Shown here one piece after another: positions 9,980-18,608 of a stretch of DNA of 41,094 bases. Position numbers and translations under genes: made by a program. Under the pieces are notes generated by a model. It had not been told where the DNA came from and did not search any database. It saw nothing but the letters and a program-made list of their open reading frames with translations. The DNA is from Acidobacteria bacterium 13_2_20CM_2_57_6. Lineage in GTDB: Bacteria; Acidobacteriota; Terriglobia; Acidiferrales; UBA7541. Location: assembly GCA_001917435.1 (NCBI GenBank), contig MNEA01000020.1:1-41094 (forward strand). The letters are read 5' to 3'. Position 1 is the first letter of the stretch. Each line of letters opens with the position of its first letter.

Positions 9980-11665
9980 ATGCCCAATTTCCTAGAAACG
10001 ATCTTTGCTCAACTGAAGCGCGCGAGCGGCCGCGTCGTTCTTAGCGAAATCCATGGCGATCTCTTTGTCAGCGCGACCGGCAGGGAATTGCTGGACCAGC
10101 TTCAGCTTGTTCGCTCGTTCCTTCGACGTTCCGGCCTTCAGCCCGGAGAGCGTTGTGCCCTTCTCGCGCCAAATTCCACCCGCTGGGCGGCTTTCCATTT
10201 GGCGCTCATGGCCGAAGGCGTGATTGTTGTGCCTCTCTATTCCCGTCAGGCGCCCGTCGAACTCGCCGGCATGATGAAGGATTGCCAGCCGCGCCTTATT
10301 TTTGTGAATGACGCCGCATTCGGCGAGGCCGTTGTCCGGGCTTGGCCGGAGGCTCCACCCCGCGTGCTTTTCGAGGAAGCCCTGCGCGAATCCGCCTCAC
10401 AACCTCACCTTCCTGATTCGCCAAATCCGCGCCGGGACAGCGAAATCGTGACCATCATTTATACTTCGGGAACTTCCGGTGAGCCGAAGGGCGTTTGCCT
10501 CAACGTCGGAAATCTCACCCACATGCTCTCCTGCACGACGGAACGCCTCGATCAGCTGATGGGCGCGACCCACGAACCAGACCGTGTCTTCCATTACCTG
10601 CCACTCAATTTTGCTGCATCCACGATTTTGCTGCTCTCTTGTCTCTCACGCGAAAGTGTCCTTACCCTCTCCACGGATCTCAATAAGCTCGCCGACGAAA
10701 TCCGTTTGTCGTCGCCGCATTATTTTCTGAACGTCCCCACGCTGCTCGAACGCGTCCGGCGTGGCGTCGAGGACGCCATCGCCAAGCGCCCCGCGATCAT
10801 CCGATCCCTGTTTGCAAAATCGCGCGCCGCCTGGCAGCGCCTGCACGTTGGGCGCGGCCGTGTAAACGATACATTTTGGCTCCGCCTCGGCCGTGCACTC
10901 ATCTTCCGAAAGATTCGCGGACGTTTTGGCCCGCGCCTTCGCGCGCTCCTCTGCGGTTCCGCGCCTCTCGCTCCGGAGACGCAGCAGTTTTTTCTGATGC
11001 TCGGCATTCCCGTACTGCAGGCATATGGACTCACGGAAACCACCGGCATTTGCACGCTCGATGACCCGCGCGTGCCCGTCGAGCCGGGCTACGTCGGCGC
11101 CGCGATTACTGGCATCGAAATGAAGCTGGCTGAAAACGAAGAAATCGTCGTGCGCGGCCCGCACATTTTCCCGGGCTATTGGAATCGCCCGGAAGAAACT
11201 GCACGCGTATTGCAAAACGGATGGTTCCACACAGGCGATCAAGGCGAAGTCAACGTTCGCGGAAATTGGCGCATCAGTGGCCGCATCAAGAATCTGATCA
11301 TCTTGAATTCCGGTCACAACATTGCGCCCGAACCGGTCGAGGAAAAACTCGCGCGGCTCCTTCCAGCGGCGCAACAGATCGTAATCGTTGGAAACGGCCG
11401 CGGCTATTTGTGCGCCCTCGTTTCCGGTGTCATCGAATCCGTCGCCGTGCAATCGGCGCTCGATGCCGTGAACCCTGAACTCCCCCATTACCGCCAGATC
11501 CGAGACTTCACCATTGTCCGCGATACTTTTGCTCCTGAGAACGGTTTGCTCACTGCCAACGGCAAACTTCGCCGCGACGCTATCAATGCGCGTTATGCTT
11601 CCGAAATCAATGCCATGTACGATTTGAAAGCCGTCCGCGAGGCCGCCAGCAGGCACCACGCATGA
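9980..11665 (+). CDS. AMP-dependent acyl-CoA/fatty acid ligase (first of two)
   Basis: The 561-residue protein is a member of the adenylate-forming ANL superfamily. The P-loop-like motif IIYTSGTSGEPKGV is intact near residue 156; YGLTETTG lies near 352, WFHTGDQGEV near 416, and the hinge and C-terminal SGRIKNLIILNSGHNIAPE region follows. It should activate a carboxylic acid, most likely a fatty acid, to acyl-AMP and then acyl-CoA or acyl-ACP, feeding the reductases upstream. It begins six bases after the previous stop and ends in an ATGA overlap with the hydratase gene, so it is part of the same operon. The acyl chain specificity is unknown. Confidence 0.9.
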   Translation: MPNFLETIFAQLKRASGRVVLSEIHGDLFVSATGRELLDQLQLVRSFLRRSGLQPGERCALLAPNSTRWAAFHLALMAEGVIVVPLYSRQAPVELAGMMKDCQPRLIFVNDAAFGEAVVRAWPEAPPRVLFEEALRESASQPHLPDSPNPRRDSEIVTIIYTSGTSGEPKGVCLNVGNLTHMLSCTTERLDQLMGATHEPDRVFHYLPLNFAASTILLLSCLSRESVLTLSTDLNKLADEIRLSSPHYFLNVPTLLERVRRGVEDAIAKRPAIIRSLFAKSRAAWQRLHVGRGRVNDTFWLRLGRALIFRKIRGRFGPRLRALLCGSAPLAPETQQFFLMLGIPVLQAYGLTETTGICTLDDPRVPVEPGYVGAAITGIEMKLAENEEIVVRGPHIFPGYWNRPEETARVLQNGWFHTGDQGEVNVRGNWRISGRIKNLIILNSGHNIAPEPVEEKLARLLPAAQQIVIVGNGRGYLCALVSGVIESVAVQSALDAVNPELPHYRQIRDFTIVRDTFAPENGLLTANGKLRRDAINARYASEINAMYDLKAVREAASRHHA

Positions 11666-12465
11666 AAATTTTCACCGGCAAGACTCTGCGTTGGGAATGG
11701 CGCGAAGGCGTAATCGAGCTGACTCTCGATCATGCGCCTGCCAACGAAATTGGCACGGCCATGCTTGCAGAACTGGGAAAGTTTGTCGCCTCGTTCGAGT
11801 CACTTGCGTCGGACACTGCCGTCTGCATTATTGCCAGCGCGCGCAAATCCGTTTTTTCCGCCGGCGGAGATTTGCGCGAGCTTTATGCCACCGCGGCTGC
11901 CGTTCTTCCGAAAGATCGCCCCGCTGGCGTGCGCGCTTTTCTCGAACGCATCCACGCCGTAATGAACGCCATCGACGCCGCCCCATTTGTCACCATCGCC
12001 GCTGTTCACGGGGCTTGTCTCGGCGGAGGACTTGAGCTAGCTCTGGCTTGCGACATGATTATCGCCGACAAAATGGCGCGCTTTGCCTTTCCCGAGCTGC
12101 GCCTCGGATTTATCCCTGGCTTCGGGGGCATTCCGCGCCTGAAACGCGATCTTGGCAACGCTTTCGTCCGCGATTTGCTTTTTACCGGACGAACCGTCAA
12201 CGCCACACGCGCGCATGCCGTCGGCTTGGTCGCCCAGCTGGCCGGAGAAGGCGAAGCCCTTCGAATCGCCCGCTCGACCGCCGGGCAAATCGCCAAGTAC
12301 GACGCCGTAACACGTGCCACTGCCAAGAGATTCATCAAGCCCATTCCCTACGAGGAACTTCGCCGCGAAATCGACCTCTTCTGCGAACTGTTCACACGTC
12401 CCGCCGTCATGGCCGCCCTCAAGAAATTCGTCGAAGACTCCGGCCCCATGCCCTACTTGCCCTAG
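11662..12465 (+). CDS. Enoyl-CoA hydratase/isomerase family protein
   Basis: The 267-residue protein has the crotonase fold signatures: the first oxyanion segment SARKSVFSAGGDLRELY near residue 54 and the second, HGACLGGGLELALACDM, near 115. The PELRLGFIPGFGG stretch near 145 carries one of the usual catalytic-glutamate positions. Crotonases hydrate, isomerise or cleave acyl-CoA thioesters. Following an acyl-CoA ligase and reductases, it probably modifies an acyl-CoA intermediate in the same pathway. It overlaps the ligase by ATGA and is the last gene of this operon before a 109-base gap to the protease operon. Confidence 0.9.
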   Translation: MKIFTGKTLRWEWREGVIELTLDHAPANEIGTAMLAELGKFVASFESLASDTAVCIIASARKSVFSAGGDLRELYATAAAVLPKDRPAGVRAFLERIHAVMNAIDAAPFVTIAAVHGACLGGGLELALACDMIIADKMARFAFPELRLGFIPGFGGIPRLKRDLGNAFVRDLLFTGRTVNATRAHAVGLVAQLAGEGEALRIARSTAGQIAKYDAVTRATAKRFIKPIPYEELRREIDLFCELFTRPAVMAALKKFVEDSGPMPYLP

Positions 12466-12574
12466 ATTCGAAGCGCGCCGCTCCTCACCTAGCTGATTTT
12501 CCAGGTCCCACCTAGCCATCCGGCGGATGTATACGCCGCTATTCCTGTTGCATCTTGTTCATGGAGGTAAGGAA

Positions 12575-13489
12575 ATGTCAGCAGAACTGATTGAACTTTC
12601 GAATGCGTTGGCGCAGGTGACCGAGCACGCCGCGGCGTCCCTGGTCGCCATTCACACCGAATCGCGCGGTTCGTCTAGCGGCATCGTTTGGCGCGAGGGA
12701 GTCATTGTTACGGCAGAACACGCTCTTCGCCGCGATGAGGAAATTCAAGTAACGTTGCCCGATGGCCGGGTTATGCCCGCGACGCTCGCCGGCCGCGATC
12801 CTTCGACCGATCTTGCCGTCCTGAAATGCGCGGAGGCAGGCAATCGTTTGATCGAGCGCGGTGATGCCTTAGCTATCAAACCCGGCAGCTTCACTCTTAT
12901 CGTAGGGCGGACGCGCGCGAGCGGTCCCGTAGCGGCGCTGGGAGTTGTGAGCCTGGTCGTCTCGGAGCGCCGTACCTGGACCGGTTCCTCACTTGCCCCA
13001 TACATCCGTCTTGATGTTGGCCTGCAACCCACCGCTGTCGGTGGCGCCGTGGTTGATGCGCACGGCAAAGTTTTGGGAATCGCATCCCCGCGTTTTGCGC
13101 GATTCGGCGCTGTCGCTATCCCCGCCGCCACCGTTGATCGCGTCGCCGAAACCTTGTTGAAAAAAGGCCGCATCCCGCGCGGCTACCTCGGTGTGGCTTT
13201 GCAGCCCGTGCGTCTCCCGGATCATCTGCGGCAGTCTTTGCCACACAAAGAGAGAACCGCTGCAATTATTCTCGAAGTCGAGCCCGATGGACCGGCTCAT
13301 AAGGCTGGAATCGTCATCGGCGACATCCTGGTGTCCTTGGCGGGACAGCCCATTGCGCGTCCCGAAAATGTCCAGCTCCATTTGCAGGCAGAAAACATCG
13401 GCAAGTCTCTGACCGCCAAGATTCTTCGCGGAGGCGCCGTGCGCGACGTGTCCATTTCTGTCGGTGACCGCGCCAACGGAGGAGAGTGA
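12575..13489 (+). CDS. HtrA-like pseudoprotease with C-terminal PDZ domain
   Basis: The 304-residue protein has the trypsin-like plus PDZ layout of HtrA/DegP. The histidine is kept (VTAEHAL, His49) and so is the aspartate ([10 protein letters not shown], Asp79), but where active members have [10 protein letters not shown] this one reads [10 protein letters not shown], putting Val155 in place of the nucleophilic serine. It should therefore be inactive as a protease. The PDZ domain spans about 205-295 ([11 protein letters not shown], then [14 protein letters not shown]). ATG 12575 has a strong GGAGGTAAGGA upstream, so the in-frame ATG 12527 is rejected. No signal peptide or membrane helix is visible. 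The active paralogue follows one base after the stop, so a complex of the two is plausible. Confidence 0.85.
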   Translation: MSAELIELSNALAQVTEHAAASLVAIHTESRGSSSGIVWREGVIVTAEHALRRDEEIQVTLPDGRVMPATLAGRDPSTDLAVLKCAEAGNRLIERGDALAIKPGSFTLIVGRTRASGPVAALGVVSLVVSERRTWTGSSLAPYIRLDVGLQPTAVGGAVVDAHGKVLGIASPRFARFGAVAIPAATVDRVAETLLKKGRIPRGYLGVALQPVRLPDHLRQSLPHKERTAAIILEVEPDGPAHKAGIVIGDILVSLAGQPIARPENVQLHLQAENIGKSLTAKILRGGAVRDVSISVGDRANGGE

Positions 13490-13490
13490 C

Positions 13491-14354
13491 ATGGCCGTCG
13501 CGGGATTTGGCGAGATTGCCGAACAACTTCGCCGTTCGACTCTTTTGATTCACGCCGGAGGCAAGGGCAGCGGCTCCGGTGTGATCTGGTCCAATGATGG
13601 CCTGATCGTCACCAACGCCCATGTGGTCCACGGTTCGAACGTCCGCGTCCAACTTTGGGACGGACGCGAGTTTAGCGCAGCACTAGCCGCGCGTGATCCA
13701 CGGCACGATTTGGCGGCGCTACGCATCAGCGCGGACTCTTTGCCGGCGGCCTCGCCCGCGGATTCCTCGCAACTGCGTCCCGGTGAACTCGCCATCGCCA
13801 TTGGTAACCCCATGGGCTTTGTGGGGGCGCTCACTACCGGCGTGATTCACGCCATCGGCCCGTTGCGCGGGCTGGGTTCCCAAACCTGGGTGCAAGCCAG
13901 CGTGCGGCTCGCTCCTGGCAATTCCGGCGGGCCGCTGGCTGACGCCCGTGGCCATGTGATCGGCATCAATACCATGGTTGCCGGACGCCTCGCGCTCGCT
14001 ATCCCGAGCAATGCTGTTCGCGATTTTCTTGCCGCCAGCCCACGCAGCGCGTGGCTGGGTGTTGCCGTCCATCCCGTGCGCTTGCCTCGCGCCAATGGCC
14101 ACGCGTTCGGATTGGTCTTGTTGGAAGTGGAGCCCGGCAGTCCAGCCGCGCAAGCGTCGCTTATGGCCGGAGACATTTTGCTTGGCACAGAGGAAAAGAG
14201 TTTGGAATCCGTTGACGATCTTGCGAGCGCGATCGATGGTCAAGGCTCGCGCCTGCTGCGTTTCGAATTCCTTCGTGGCGATTACTCACGAGTCCGTCGT
14301 GTAACCGTACGGTTGGGAGTTTCAAACGGCGGAAAGGATGTAATCGCCGCGTGA
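13491..14354 (+). CDS. HtrA-like serine protease with PDZ domain, probably cytoplasmic
   Basis: The 287-residue protein has an intact catalytic triad: His44 (VTNAHVV), Asp73 (RHDLAAL) and Ser145 ([10 protein letters not shown]). The PDZ domain follows from about residue 195 ([12 protein letters not shown], then [10 protein letters not shown]). HtrA proteins degrade or regulate misfolded or specific target proteins, normally in the periplasm, but this N-terminus ([17 protein letters not shown]) has no signal peptide or anchor. ATG 13491 follows GGAGGAGAG and starts one base after the stop of the inactive paralogue. It ends in a GTGA overlap with the LuxR-type gene, so all three should be co-translated. 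Confidence 0.9.
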   Translation: MAVAGFGEIAEQLRRSTLLIHAGGKGSGSGVIWSNDGLIVTNAHVVHGSNVRVQLWDGREFSAALAARDPRHDLAALRISADSLPAASPADSSQLRPGELAIAIGNPMGFVGALTTGVIHAIGPLRGLGSQTWVQASVRLAPGNSGGPLADARGHVIGINTMVAGRLALAIPSNAVRDFLAASPRSAWLGVAVHPVRLPRANGHAFGLVLLEVEPGSPAAQASLMAGDILLGTEEKSLESVDDLASAIDGQGSRLLRFEFLRGDYSRVRRVTVRLGVSNGGKDVIAA

Positions 14355-14989
14355 TTCGCGTTTTTATTGTCGCGGCTTCGCCGCTGATTCGTGCCGGCCT
14401 ACAGAGCATGCTGGCGGATAGCCGCGTGGATATTGTGGGAAGCGCCTCGGATCTCGAATCCATCTCCGGCCAGTTCGTTGACGCTGAGCCGGATGTTGTT
14501 TTGGTTGAAGTCTCCGCGGACACTCAAGAAGAGTCGCTGAACACGATTGAGCACGCAGAAATTGCGCGCGAGTATCCCGTCGTCGTGCTATCGGAACAAA
14601 TCAAGTCTTCTTCGCTTTCCAACGCTCTTCGCGCCGGGGTGCGTGCCGTGCTGCAGTGTGATGTTACACCGGAACAACTCCTCGCCACTTTAGAAGCTGC
14701 TGTGGCAGGGCTAGTCGTCGTTCATCCCTCGGAATTGAATGCCGTTCTTCCTGCAGCTGTCAGCTCCTCCGCGCCTGTCGACGAGTTGCTTGAGCCGCTA
14801 ACACGCCGTGAGCGTGAAGTGCTTCAAATGCTGGCCTCGGGACTCGCCAATAAGGAAATTGCCGCGCGCCTCGCAATCTCCGATCACACCGTCAAATTCC
14901 ACGTAGCCTCGATTTTGGGTAAGCTCGGCGCTTCCACTCGAACCGAAGCCGTTTCCGTCGGAATTCGTCGCGGTCTGGTCTTGCTCTAA
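14351..14989 (+). CDS. LuxR/NarL-type regulator with degenerate receiver domain
   Basis: The 212-residue protein has the NarL/FixJ layout. The C-terminal LuxR helix-turn-helix is well kept (LTRREREVLQMLASGLANKE, then HTVKFHVASILGKLGA, about residues 150-205). The receiver is atypical: the usual acidic pair is AA (VAASPLIRAGL, residues 8-9), the phospho-acceptor aspartate position is Glu53 (VVLVEVS), and the conserved lysine is replaced (AVLQCDV). It should not be controlled by classical aspartyl phosphorylation; Glu53 may lock it in an active-like state. The GTG start at 14351 overlaps the protease stop (GTGA). No histidine kinase is adjacent. DNA targets are unknown, but its own operon or the lipid cluster are natural candidates. 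Confidence 0.88.
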   Translation: MIRVFIVAASPLIRAGLQSMLADSRVDIVGSASDLESISGQFVDAEPDVVLVEVSADTQEESLNTIEHAEIAREYPVVVLSEQIKSSSLSNALRAGVRAVLQCDVTPEQLLATLEAAVAGLVVVHPSELNAVLPAAVSSSAPVDELLEPLTRREREVLQMLASGLANKEIAARLAISDHTVKFHVASILGKLGASTRTEAVSVGIRRGLVLL

Positions 14990-15047
14990 TCACATTTCCA
15001 AAGAGCCGCAACGCGGTAGCAACATCGCGTCGGTGCGCGACATATAA

Positions 15048-15200
15048 GTGAGATCAACGTCGGCGGCCTTCCCAGTAATCCTCGAACCTACCGCTGAGTC
15101 GGCAGCAACGGAGGGCAATGATGGCGTTGTGCCCGACTACGAAGTTCAAGGCGTGAGCGATTTCAAGACTCTGGCTGAGCGGATTCAATCCCGCCTGTAA
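15048..15200 (+). pseudogene. Possible truncated acyl carrier protein remnant
   Basis: A short open frame ends in TAA at 15198-15200, overlapping the ATG of the ligase gene (TAATG). Its last 20 or so residues, [20 protein letters not shown], resemble the last helix of an acyl carrier protein. The part that should hold the DSL phosphopantetheine-attachment serine is missing, and the first half reads like non-coding sequence. A short run in the next frame (about 15091-15132, ending MMAL) weakly resembles ACP helix II, which would fit a decayed gene with a frameshift or deletion. A GTG at 15048 has no clear ribosome site. A genuine small peptide cannot be excluded. Confidence 0.4.
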
Positions 15201-16912
15201 TGCTGGACCTTTCCAAATATCAATCCATCGGCGAAGCGCTGCGGGATGCGCTGGATCAGTTTTCAAAAGAAGTGTGTTTGATTGAAGCCGACCGCGAGCG
15301 CGAAAAAGAGCGCCTGACCTACCGCGATTTCAAAGAACGCGCGCATCCGCTTGCCAAAGCTTTGCAAGAAACCGGTTTTTCGGCTGGCTCTCTCGCTAGC
15401 ATCATCATGACCAATCAGTCGAAGTGGCTGATTTCCGCTTACGCCATCTTTTTTGCCGGGGGCGTTCTCGTTCCCCTGGATTACAAACTCACGCCGGACG
15501 AGCAATGGCAATTGCTCAAGCATTCTGGGGCTACCGTGCTCATTACGGAATATCCGATTTGGCGGCAACTCGGCACCTCGTCCGGCCGTGCCAGGGCGAC
15601 GAACGTGCAAACCGTTCTGGTCACCGAAGCACCGGCAAACGCCGACCTCTCCGGCGCAAAGCGCTGGGAAGAATTTCACGGAACTGGCGACCCCGTTTTC
15701 GTCCCGCGCAAACGCAGCGACACAGCTTGCATCGTCTATTCTTCTGGAACGGGCGGCCGCCCGAAGGGCTGTATGATGATGCATGAAAACTATTTGGAGC
15801 AGTGCGTCGCGCTCACCTCGCTGTATCCGTTTTGGCCGGGCGTGCACTATCTCAGTATTTTGCCGACGAACCATGCCATCGATTTCATGGTCGGTTTTTT
15901 CGGGCCGTTCACGTGCGGCGCGGCCGTGGTGCATTTGCGGACGCTGCGCCCCGAATATGTGCGCGAGGCTTTTCCCAAATACAAAATCACTTACGTGAGC
16001 CTCGTTCCTCTCGTTTTGAAAAATTTGCAGAAAGGCCTGCAAGCGCGCTTCGACGCCCTGCCGCCGGGCAAACGCAGAATTTTCAAATTGCTCGTCGGGG
16101 TGAACAAAGCGCTGACGAAAGGGCGGCCGCGCCTGCGCATTAGCCGCCTTCTGCTGAAGCAAGTGCACGAAGCGTTTGGCGGAGAGCTTGCCACGATCAT
16201 TGTTGGCGGCGCCTTCAGCGAACCGCAGACGCTGCAGTTTTTCTACGACCTCGGCATTCCCGTCGCCAACGGATACGGACTCACGGAAGCAGGCACAGCA
16301 ATCACCGTCAACGATTTGAAACCGTTTCGCGCGGATACCGTCGGCAAGCCGCTGCCCGGGATGGAAGTGCGCATTTTGCATCCGTCCGCGGACGGCGTTG
16401 GCGAAGTCGCCGTCCGAAGCAGAACCGTCATGGCCGGCTACTTGAATGAACCGGAACTCACGGCGCAAACCATCGTCGATGGCTGGCTTCTGACCGGCGA
16501 CCTCGGGCGCTTTGACGGCGCGGGCCATTTGCAACTCACAGGCCGCAAAAAAAACATGATCGTCACCGAGGAAGGGAAGAATATTTATCCCGAAGATATC
16601 GAAGTGGTTTTCGAGAGCCTTCCCGTCAAGGAATTTTGCGTATTCGCCGCCAACTACATTTGGCCGAAACGGTCGATGACCGGCGAAAAACTTGTTCTGG
16701 CGCTGCACCTCGAGCCGGGGCAACCATACAGCGAAGAACTTCGCCGAGATATCAACGCGCGCAACAATCGCCTGATAAACTACAAGCGTATCCACGGGGT
16801 CGTCCTGCTAGACGAGGACTTTCCCCGCACGGCTTCACTCAAGATCAAACGCAACGTTCTGGCAGAGCGGCTCGCGAAGCTGGACAGTGGCACCGCGATT
16901 CTGCCTTTGTAA
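15200..16912 (+). CDS. AMP-dependent acyl-CoA ligase (second of two)
   Basis: This 570-residue ANL-superfamily enzyme has the adenylation motif [18 protein letters not shown] near residue 178, [12 protein letters not shown] near 356, [13 protein letters not shown] near 429 and the [20 protein letters not shown] hinge region near 448. The second glycine replacing the usual serine in SGTxGxPKG (GTGG) is a mild variation. It should activate a fatty acid to acyl-AMP and pass it to CoA or an ACP. The ATG overlaps the stop of the ACP-like remnant, which suggests an ancestral ACP-ligase pair. The lipid kinase and acyltransferase downstream point to use in glycerolipid assembly. Confidence 0.9.
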   Translation: MLDLSKYQSIGEALRDALDQFSKEVCLIEADREREKERLTYRDFKERAHPLAKALQETGFSAGSLASIIMTNQSKWLISAYAIFFAGGVLVPLDYKLTPDEQWQLLKHSGATVLITEYPIWRQLGTSSGRARATNVQTVLVTEAPANADLSGAKRWEEFHGTGDPVFVPRKRSDTACIVYSSGTGGRPKGCMMMHENYLEQCVALTSLYPFWPGVHYLSILPTNHAIDFMVGFFGPFTCGAAVVHLRTLRPEYVREAFPKYKITYVSLVPLVLKNLQKGLQARFDALPPGKRRIFKLLVGVNKALTKGRPRLRISRLLLKQVHEAFGGELATIIVGGAFSEPQTLQFFYDLGIPVANGYGLTEAGTAITVNDLKPFRADTVGKPLPGMEVRILHPSADGVGEVAVRSRTVMAGYLNEPELTAQTIVDGWLLTGDLGRFDGAGHLQLTGRKKNMIVTEEGKNIYPEDIEVVFESLPVKEFCVFAANYIWPKRSMTGEKLVLALHLEPGQPYSEELRRDINARNNRLINYKRIHGVVLLDEDFPRTASLKIKRNVLAERLAKLDSGTAILPL

Positions 16913-16974
16913 CGCAAGTGCCGAAGTGATTGCGTGGATCGGAAGCTAGAATTTCGGATTCGTTTGCGCTCGCA

Positions 16975-17874
16975 ATGGATCGATTTTTCGCCATCGTCAA
17001 CCCCGCCGCCGGTGGCGGCCGCTCCGCGAAACTCGCGGGACCTGCGCTGGTGCGCTTGCGCGAGAAAGGATTGAAGATTGACGTCATCGCTTCGACCGGC
17101 CAGGGGCACGCGGTGCAGCTTGCCCGCGAAGCCTACGATCAAGGCTACCGACGCTTCCTTGCAGTAGGCGGCGACGGGACAGCTCACGAAATTCTCAACG
17201 GAGTTTTTGCGGGACGCACGGCGGTCCAACGCATCGCTCTGGGATTCCTGCCACTGGGCACGGGCAATTCTTTCCTGCGCGACTTTACAGAGGATGGAGC
17301 GGCAGCTTCGATGCAGGCGCTGGCTGAAGGCCGCACGCGCGCCGTTGATCTTTTGCGGCTGAGGCACGCTGCAGGCGAAATCTACTCCTTCAATCTTTTG
17401 AGTATGGGCTTTACGGCCGATGTTGCCGCGCTGACGAATCGTATGTTCAAGCCGTTCGGCGATCTCGGCTATTTGCTCGGCGTTTTCGTGCGCGTGGCGC
17501 AGTTGCAGCGGCGCTCTCTGGCCCTGCGCTGCGACGACGACGCGGAATGGGATGAAGGACGCACGCTTTTCCTGACCTTCAACAACAGCAAGTACACGGG
17601 TGGCACGATGCTCATTGCGCCGGACGCCGATCCCACCGATGGGCTGATTGAATTTGTGCGCTGGGGGCCGATCGGCCGGCTCGGGTTGCTGCGTACATTG
17701 CCGCGACTCTACGACGGTTCTCATATCAAACATCCGCTCGCTTCACGCCGCGCGGTGCGCCACGTGGAATTCAAGGAAGCGGCGCCTGTGGACGTCATGA
17801 TCGACGGAGAAGTTATAACGGTGGAGTGCCGTGCACTCGACGTTCTTCCCGCGGCCGTGGACGTCTTCATATGA
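16975..17874 (+). CDS. Diacylglycerol kinase-family lipid kinase
   Basis: The 299-residue protein shows the DAGK catalytic signatures: FAIVNPAAGGGRS at the N-terminus, LAVGGDGTAHEILNGV near residue 60 and LPLGTGNSFLRDF near 91. The C-terminal lobe has TFNNSKYTGGTMLIAPDADPTDG, also typical of the YegS/DgkB family. It should phosphorylate a diacylglycerol, ceramide-like or related lipid at the inner membrane face. ATG 16975 is chosen because the family motif starts right after it, although no good ribosome-binding site precedes it; TTG 16930 is the alternative. It overlaps the acyltransferase gene by ATGA, so the two are coupled. Confidence 0.9.
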   Translation: MDRFFAIVNPAAGGGRSAKLAGPALVRLREKGLKIDVIASTGQGHAVQLAREAYDQGYRRFLAVGGDGTAHEILNGVFAGRTAVQRIALGFLPLGTGNSFLRDFTEDGAAASMQALAEGRTRAVDLLRLRHAAGEIYSFNLLSMGFTADVAALTNRMFKPFGDLGYLLGVFVRVAQLQRRSLALRCDDDAEWDEGRTLFLTFNNSKYTGGTMLIAPDADPTDGLIEFVRWGPIGRLGLLRTLPRLYDGSHIKHPLASRRAVRHVEFKEAAPVDVMIDGEVITVECRALDVLPAAVDVFI

Positions 17875-18608
17875 AGAAAACCTGGCTGGCGATCCGCAGC
17901 GCCATACTTTGGTTTCTCAGTATCCTGCATTTTTTCATCGTTGCGCCGACGCTCGTGTTCCTGGGAATTTTTCTGGATGCCCGCAAACACGATTGGCTGC
18001 AGCGCACCTTCTGCCGCCGCATCGCTTTTTTGTCGGGCGCGCGCGTGGAAGTAGTGCGGTCGACGGGTTTCGATCCGCAACGGACGTGCTTCTTCATGTC
18101 CAACCACGTGAATCTCTTCGACCCATTCATCCTGTACTGCGCCATCCCGCAGTTTGTGCGCGGGTGGGAGCTGGAGTCGCACTTCAAGATTCCGGCGTAC
18201 GGCTGGCTGATGAAGCGCTTCGGCAACGTGCCGGTTCCGAATGTGCGGCGGTCGTCGGATTTGAAGCGCATGTGGCGGCTGACGCAGGACGCAGTCGATG
18301 GTGGCACCAGCCTGATTATTTTTCCCGAAGCCAAACGGACGCGCGACGGTCACGTGGATCAATTCCAGGACGGCGGTTTCCGCGTGGCGCAGCAGCTGGG
18401 CATTCCGATTGTGCCGGTGAGCCTGGTAGGCTCCTTTCAGCATCACCGGACCGGCCGCTGGATGCTGTGGCCGGCGAAAATTACGGTTCATTTGCATGAC
18501 ACCATCGAAACCAACGGATTGGTGAAGGAAGACGTGCCCGCGCTGCGCGAACGCGTGCGCGCCATCATCGCGGCACCCGTGGAAGAAGCACTGGGGGGAA
18601 TATGGTAG
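17871..18608 (+). CDS. 1-acyl-sn-glycerol-3-phosphate acyltransferase-like (PlsC family)
   Basis: The 245-residue protein has an N-terminal hydrophobic helix (residues 8-32) and the PlsC domain. Motif I is NHVNLFD, an NHx4D match near residue 80. Motif III, usually FPEGTRS, reads FPEAKRT near residue 154, so two positions differ. A final motif IVPVSLVG follows. The family acylates lysophosphatidic acid or similar acceptors in the membrane. Translation is coupled to the lipid kinase (ATGA overlap), so the acceptor may be the kinase product. The changed motif III may alter acceptor choice; that is inference. Confidence 0.85.
   Translation: MKKTWLAIRSAILWFLSILHFFIVAPTLVFLGIFLDARKHDWLQRTFCRRIAFLSGARVEVVRSTGFDPQRTCFFMSNHVNLFDPFILYCAIPQFVRGWELESHFKIPAYGWLMKRFGNVPVPNVRRSSDLKRMWRLTQDAVDGGTSLIIFPEAKRTRDGHVDQFQDGGFRVAQQLGIPIVPVSLVGSFQHHRTGRWMLWPAKITVHLHDTIETNGLVKEDVPALRERVRAIIAAPVEEALGGIW

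Noticed and set aside
10646..11659. A 337-codon antisense frame opposite the first acyl-CoA ligase.
   Set aside because: No domain or ribosome site; same GC-bias explanation.
15263..16795. A 510-codon open frame on the minus strand opposite the second acyl-CoA ligase.
   Set aside because: The plus-strand gene has all family motifs; the antisense frame follows from GC-rich codon bias and has no recognisable domains.
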